This document shows positions 60,272 to 64,000 of a stretch of 64,000 nt of DNA, one piece after another. Positions within the stretch are counted from its first letter, which is position 1, and each line of letters starts with the position of its first letter. The stretch comes from Allochromatium tepidum. GTDB taxonomy: Bacteria; Pseudomonadota; Gammaproteobacteria; Chromatiales; Chromatiaceae. The stretch spans positions 2,782,001 through 2,846,000 of the forward strand of contig NZ_AP024563.1 of NCBI RefSeq assembly GCF_018409545.1, written 5' to 3'. Both the position numbers and the translations under genes were made by a program. The notes under the pieces are model-generated. The model had not been told where the DNA came from. It worked only from the letters and a program-made list of their open reading frames with translations, and did not search any database.

Positions 60272-60901
60272 ATGAGCAAGCAATACAGCATTGGCGAGTT
60301 TGCCAAACGCCTTGGGCGGTCGCCACAGACGATCCGGCGCTGGGAAACTGAAGGGAAGCTGCAAGCCAAGCGGCTGCCGTCGGGGCATCGGTATTTCGAT
60401 GAGTCCGACGTGCGTTTGATGCTGGGTGGGGCACCGAAGACGCGCGACGTGGTGGTCTACTGCCGCGTGTCGAGTGCCGGGCAAAAAGACGATCTCGCCT
60501 CGCAGGTGCGGGCGATGGAGGCTTACTGTCTGGGCGCGGGGATCGCGGTCGATGAATGGATCCAAGAGATCGGCGGCGGGATGAACTTCAAGCGCAAGCG
60601 CTTTCTTGCACTGGTCGATCGCATCCGGCGTGGGGACGTGCGCCAACTGCTGATTGCCCATAAAGACCGCTTAATGCGCTTTGGTTTCGATTTCTTCGCC
60701 CACATCGCCGCCGAAAACGGCTGCGAGATCGTCGTGGTCAACCAGGAATCGCTCTCACCTGAGCAAGAGATGGTCGAAGACCTGATGGCGATCGTCCATA
60801 CCTTTAGTTGTCGGCTGCACGGGATGCGCAAGTATAAACAGTCCATCAAGGAGGATTTTGCGGGGCTGTCGCTCCATCAGCCAAAGGATCTGTGTGAATG
60901 A
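60272..60901 (+). CDS. tnpA: IS607-family serine recombinase
   Basis: 209 residues. An N-terminal MerR-like helix-turn-helix (YSIGEFAKRLGRSPQTIRRW) is followed by a small serine-recombinase catalytic domain: YCRVSSAGQKDDLASQ with nucleophile Ser67, and arginines in HKDRLMRFG. Catalyses excision and insertion through a phosphoserine intermediate. Length is normal for IS607. It overlaps tnpB by 4 nt (ATGA). Confidence 0.95.
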   Translation: MSKQYSIGEFAKRLGRSPQTIRRWETEGKLQAKRLPSGHRYFDESDVRLMLGGAPKTRDVVVYCRVSSAGQKDDLASQVRAMEAYCLGAGIAVDEWIQEIGGGMNFKRKRFLALVDRIRRGDVRQLLIAHKDRLMRFGFDFFAHIAAENGCEIVVVNQESLSPEQEMVEDLMAIVHTFSCRLHGMRKYKQSIKEDFAGLSLHQPKDLCE

Positions 60902-62295
60902 AAGTCACGCGCATTCTGCACGCCAAGCGCCCGAACCCAGGCAAGCTCGCGGCCCTGCGCGAACAGGCGCGGCGTTTGGGCGTGATCCGCTCCGAAGTCC
61001 GGCAGCGCTTTGGCTCCCTTCAGGGCGTGGGCGTGTCGGATCGCCGGATTCGCGATGCCTGGCTGCGGGACGGGCGTACCTTCCCGGTCTTGGCCAATGC
61101 CTGGAAAGAAACGCTGCGCGACGCCAAGGGCGACATCACGGCCAACATGGAAGCGGCTAAGGTCAAGGCGCGCCGCTCGATCCGGCGGCACACCCAGGAT
61201 AAGGCCGAACAACAACGCCTGTTCGCCGCCCTCAAGGGCCGGGGCTGGACCGGCGATCCCTATCTGCGCCGGATCATGCGCCGGGAATGGAAGCGCGGAC
61301 ACAACCACACGCACAACCAAATCATCGTGCGTTCCGATAACTACACCACCTTCCAACTGGGTGGGCGCGCCTGGATCAAGATCCCCGGACTGGAGAAAGG
61401 CCAACGGATCGCCATTCCGCTCAATACCACGGCCGAGCCGACCGGCACCCTGCGGATCATCCTCAAGGACGTGGGTCTCGAAGTCCACTACACGATTGAA
61501 GCCGAGGTCAAGCACGACTGTGGCGCGCGCACCCTTGGCGTCGATAAAGGCTACTCCGAGGTACTGGTCGATTCCGATGGCGAACACCATGGCCGGGAAT
61601 TGGGCGCGCTCCTCACCGACACCTCCGACAAGCTCAAAGCCAAGTACCGGCGCCGATCCAAACTGCGCGCCATCGCCAACCGCACCCGCAATCCGCGCAA
61701 GCGCGAGCACATCCGCCGCTTCAATCTCGGGCGCCGGAAGCTCGATCGGCAGATAAACAAGACCCAAGCACGGATTCGCGACACCGTCTTTCAGGCCGTC
61801 CACACCGTCGTCGATAAAGCCGCCGTCATCGCGACTGAAGACCTCACCGCCCCCATGTCCGGCAAGTCCTTCGGCAAGAACGTCAATCGCAGGCTCGCCG
61901 CCTGGACGAAAGGCGTCATTGCCGAAGCGCTTGACAGCGTTTCCAGCCGTCGAGGTTCGACGGTCGTTCCGGTCAATCCGGCCTACACATCGCAAATCGA
62001 TTCCCGCAACGGATGCCTACTCGGCAAACGCCAGGGGGATCGGTTTTACTGCTTCGACGGGGTTGTGTTGGACGCGGACCAGAACGCTGCGCGCAACGTG
62101 CTGACACGGTTGTCCGACCCGGACATCGAGCGGTTCACGCCGTATCGGACGGTCAAGGCGATCTTGCAGGCACGGACCGAGCGCCTCCGGTTGGGACTGC
62201 TCAACCAGGACTCCAGTTGCTCGCCCACCAGGGCGCTATCAACGGAGAGCGAATCACTTAAAAACCACCATAAGCAACTTTGTTTAGGTTTTTAG
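60898..62295 (+). CDS. tnpB: TnpB RNA-guided nuclease homologue, zinc-finger-degenerate
   Basis: 465 residues. The RuvC-type catalytic residues are intact: LGVDKGYSE (Asp216), IATEDLTAP (Glu314) and LDADQNAARN (Asp394). The CxxC...CxxC zinc finger usually found between the last two motifs is degenerate: it reads QIDSRNGCLLGKRQGDRFYC, leaving only Cys373 and Cys385. I recall other TnpB lineages with the same loss. TnpB proteins are guided by RNA from the element's right end to cut target DNA and help keep the element. The last 60 residues are polar and poorly conserved, probably because the guide RNA is encoded there. Confidence 0.92.
   Translation: MKVTRILHAKRPNPGKLAALREQARRLGVIRSEVRQRFGSLQGVGVSDRRIRDAWLRDGRTFPVLANAWKETLRDAKGDITANMEAAKVKARRSIRRHTQDKAEQQRLFAALKGRGWTGDPYLRRIMRREWKRGHNHTHNQIIVRSDNYTTFQLGGRAWIKIPGLEKGQRIAIPLNTTAEPTGTLRIILKDVGLEVHYTIEAEVKHDCGARTLGVDKGYSEVLVDSDGEHHGRELGALLTDTSDKLKAKYRRRSKLRAIANRTRNPRKREHIRRFNLGRRKLDRQINKTQARIRDTVFQAVHTVVDKAAVIATEDLTAPMSGKSFGKNVNRRLAAWTKGVIAEALDSVSSRRGSTVVPVNPAYTSQIDSRNGCLLGKRQGDRFYCFDGVVLDADQNAARNVLTRLSDPDIERFTPYRTVKAILQARTERLRLGLLNQDSSCSPTRALSTESESLKNHHKQLCLGF
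62200..62293 (+). ncRNA. Putative omega-RNA scaffold at the right end
   Basis: Inside the end of tnpB lie agttgct (62215-62221) and agcaact (62273-62279), exact complements, enclosing a hairpin cgccc-acca-gggcg (62222-62235). The element ends within a few bases of the tnpB stop, so any guide RNA scaffold must overlap the coding sequence, and the guide would be the flank after about 62293. Inferred from TnpB biology; extent not determined. Confidence 0.4.
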
Positions 62296-62308
62296 GAACA
62301 GAACCGCG

Positions 62309-62707
62309 TTGGACAGCAGCAGTATCGAACTCAAGGGCTCCGAGATCGAGGCGATCGACTATGACGGCGATCGGGTCGAGATCCGCTTCGCGCGTGCCTA
62401 TCTGGTCAAGACCATGACCGGCTCGGCCGAGCGCACGCGCTGGCGGCAGGCCGGTCGTCTGGTGATCGAAGGGGCTGAAGTCGCCGAGCGTCCGCCGGAA
62501 GGGCCGCTGGTCTGCGCCGGCGGCGATCTCGACGAGAACATCTACACCTATCGCGACATGATCCCCGTTCCCTTCGAGAGTCGCGGACACATCCGCTGCG
62601 AGCTGCACTTCGAGGGAACGGCCGCGCGCCTGATCGTCAACGGAAATGCGGCGCGGCTGACGATGCTCGACACGCCCAAATACATCGAGCATCTGCGTCC
62701 CGGCTGA
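62309..62707 (+). CDS. Small protein of unknown function
   Basis: 132 residues (start TTG at 62309), no signal peptide or membrane helix. It is beta-rich (IELKGSEIEAIDYDGDRVEI, ELHFEGTAARLIVNGNAARL) with one central acidic segment. The even codon use and full frame suggest a real conserved gene, but I do not recognise the family. The IS607 element ends only about 15 nt upstream, so its own promoter and perhaps a longer N-terminus may have been displaced. It converges on argB (17 nt apart). Confidence 0.7.
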   Translation: MDSSSIELKGSEIEAIDYDGDRVEIRFARAYLVKTMTGSAERTRWRQAGRLVIEGAEVAERPPEGPLVCAGGDLDENIYTYRDMIPVPFESRGHIRCELHFEGTAARLIVNGNAARLTMLDTPKYIEHLRPG

Positions 62708-62724
62708 CAGCCGCGCGGTGCGGT

Positions 62725-63693
<969 letters not shown>

Positions 63694-63769
63694 TCAAGCC
63701 GGTGCTCGTGTCATGTCGAAGTGATTTGGGATCGTCAGTCTCAGTCGCTACACTAAAAGGGCTGCACCT

Positions 63770-64000
63770 TGAAGGGTTGGCATCCATCGGGGTTTGCTTG
63801 CTATGCCCTCAAGATCCATCTCATGGTCAACGCGCGCGGACAACCCGGGGAGTTCTTCCTCTCCCCAGGTTCGCTCAACGACGCCAAGGCGCTCAAACTC
63901 TACGCCTTCGATCTGCCCGAAGGCGCGACCATGCCGCGAAGACATTCCCTGGGTGTTCTTCAACCCCAAGATCCGAAGGTGACGGATGCGCTACGCGCAT
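63770..64000 (+). pseudogene. Transposase remnant (IS982-like), cut by the window edge
   Basis: An open frame reads GWHPSGFACYALKIHLMVNA, GEFFLSPGSLNDAKALKLYA and FDLPEGAT, like the middle of DDE transposases of the IS982 type. It has no start, and after FDLPEGAT the sequence no longer follows the family (DKAYT-type segment missing), so an internal deletion is likely. It continues past the edge. Confidence 0.55.

Larger units (their letters stand above)
60202..62293 (+). mobile_element. IS607-type insertion sequence (serine recombinase plus TnpB)
   Basis: The element contains tnpA (serine recombinase) and tnpB with overlapping starts and stops. IS607 elements have no terminal inverted repeats and make no target duplication, so ends are hard to fix; both candidate ends carry ggtttt (60202-60207 and 62287-62292), which is compatible with crossover at a shared GG. 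It lies between glnG and a small unknown gene. Boundaries are provisional. Confidence 0.75.

Overview
The window is a GC-rich, gene-dense piece of a gammaproteobacterial chromosome, most likely from a purple sulfur bacterium of the Chromatiaceae (Allochromatium/Thiocystis type). The clearest clue is the 2[4Fe-4S] ferredoxin at 48188-48439, which from memory is nearly identical to the Allochromatium vinosum protein. The mla-murA-hisGDC block and the kds-lpt-rpoN-hpf-PTS block are also arranged as expected for this group. No photosynthesis or sulfur-oxidation gene lies in the window, so the assignment is an inference.

Layout. 1-1875 (minus): a RimK-like ATP-grasp protein, cut by the window edge, and a GNAT-C39 peptidase fusion; together they look like a predicted peptide-modification pair. 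1994-3166: argE. 3176-10754 (minus): mlaFEDCB, murA, hisG, hisD and hisC as one tightly packed run (lipid transport, peptidoglycan precursor, histidine). 11014-21497 (plus): kdsD, kdsC, lptC, lptA, lptB, rpoN, hpf, ptsN, hprK, rapZ, a mannose-type EIIA, ptsH and ptsI. This run links Kdo/LPS export to sigma-54 and a regulatory PTS. 21513-23254 (minus): gatA and gatC. 23496-32628 (plus): the elongasome set mreBCD, mrdA, rodA, rlpA and dacC, followed by a D-amino acid aminotransferase, a DUF493 protein and lipB.

32715-48439 is the accessory part. It holds a cysteine-rich exported protein of unknown function, an exported half-domain of a solute-binding protein, a broken sensor kinase, a PAP2 phosphatase, a heme-type sensor diguanylate cyclase, a Sco1/PCu(A)C/cytochrome c4 copper-respiration cluster, a PAS-GGDEF-EAL protein coupled to a CheB-CheR fusion, a processive family 2 glycosyltransferase and the ferredoxin. 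48497-52446 (minus): coaD, rsmD and an M16 peptidase pair. 52706-53767 contains an orphan antitoxin-like repressor, a secreted cysteine-repeat protein and an rtcB remnant. 53877-60161 carries a cation efflux protein and the nitrogen control genes glnA, a DUF4124 protein, glnL and glnG, with a good sigma-54 promoter before glnA. 60202-62293 is an IS607-type element (serine recombinase plus TnpB). After it come a small conserved-looking unknown, argB and a transposase remnant at the right edge.

Two themes run through the window. First, translational coupling is pervasive: many ATGA, TGATG and GTGA overlaps in the mla/murA/his, kds/lpt, PTS and mre/mrd runs. Second, several accessory genes keep both ends but have lost their middle, or carry single-base shifts: the sensor kinase, the rtcB remnant, the solute-binding half-domain, the MFS remnant and a small minus-strand ORF. 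The strongest candidates for unfamiliar biology are the ATP-grasp/C39 pair, the exported cysteine-rich proteins, and the zinc-finger-less TnpB whose guide RNA must overlap the end of its own gene. I see no CRISPR array, rRNA or tRNA.
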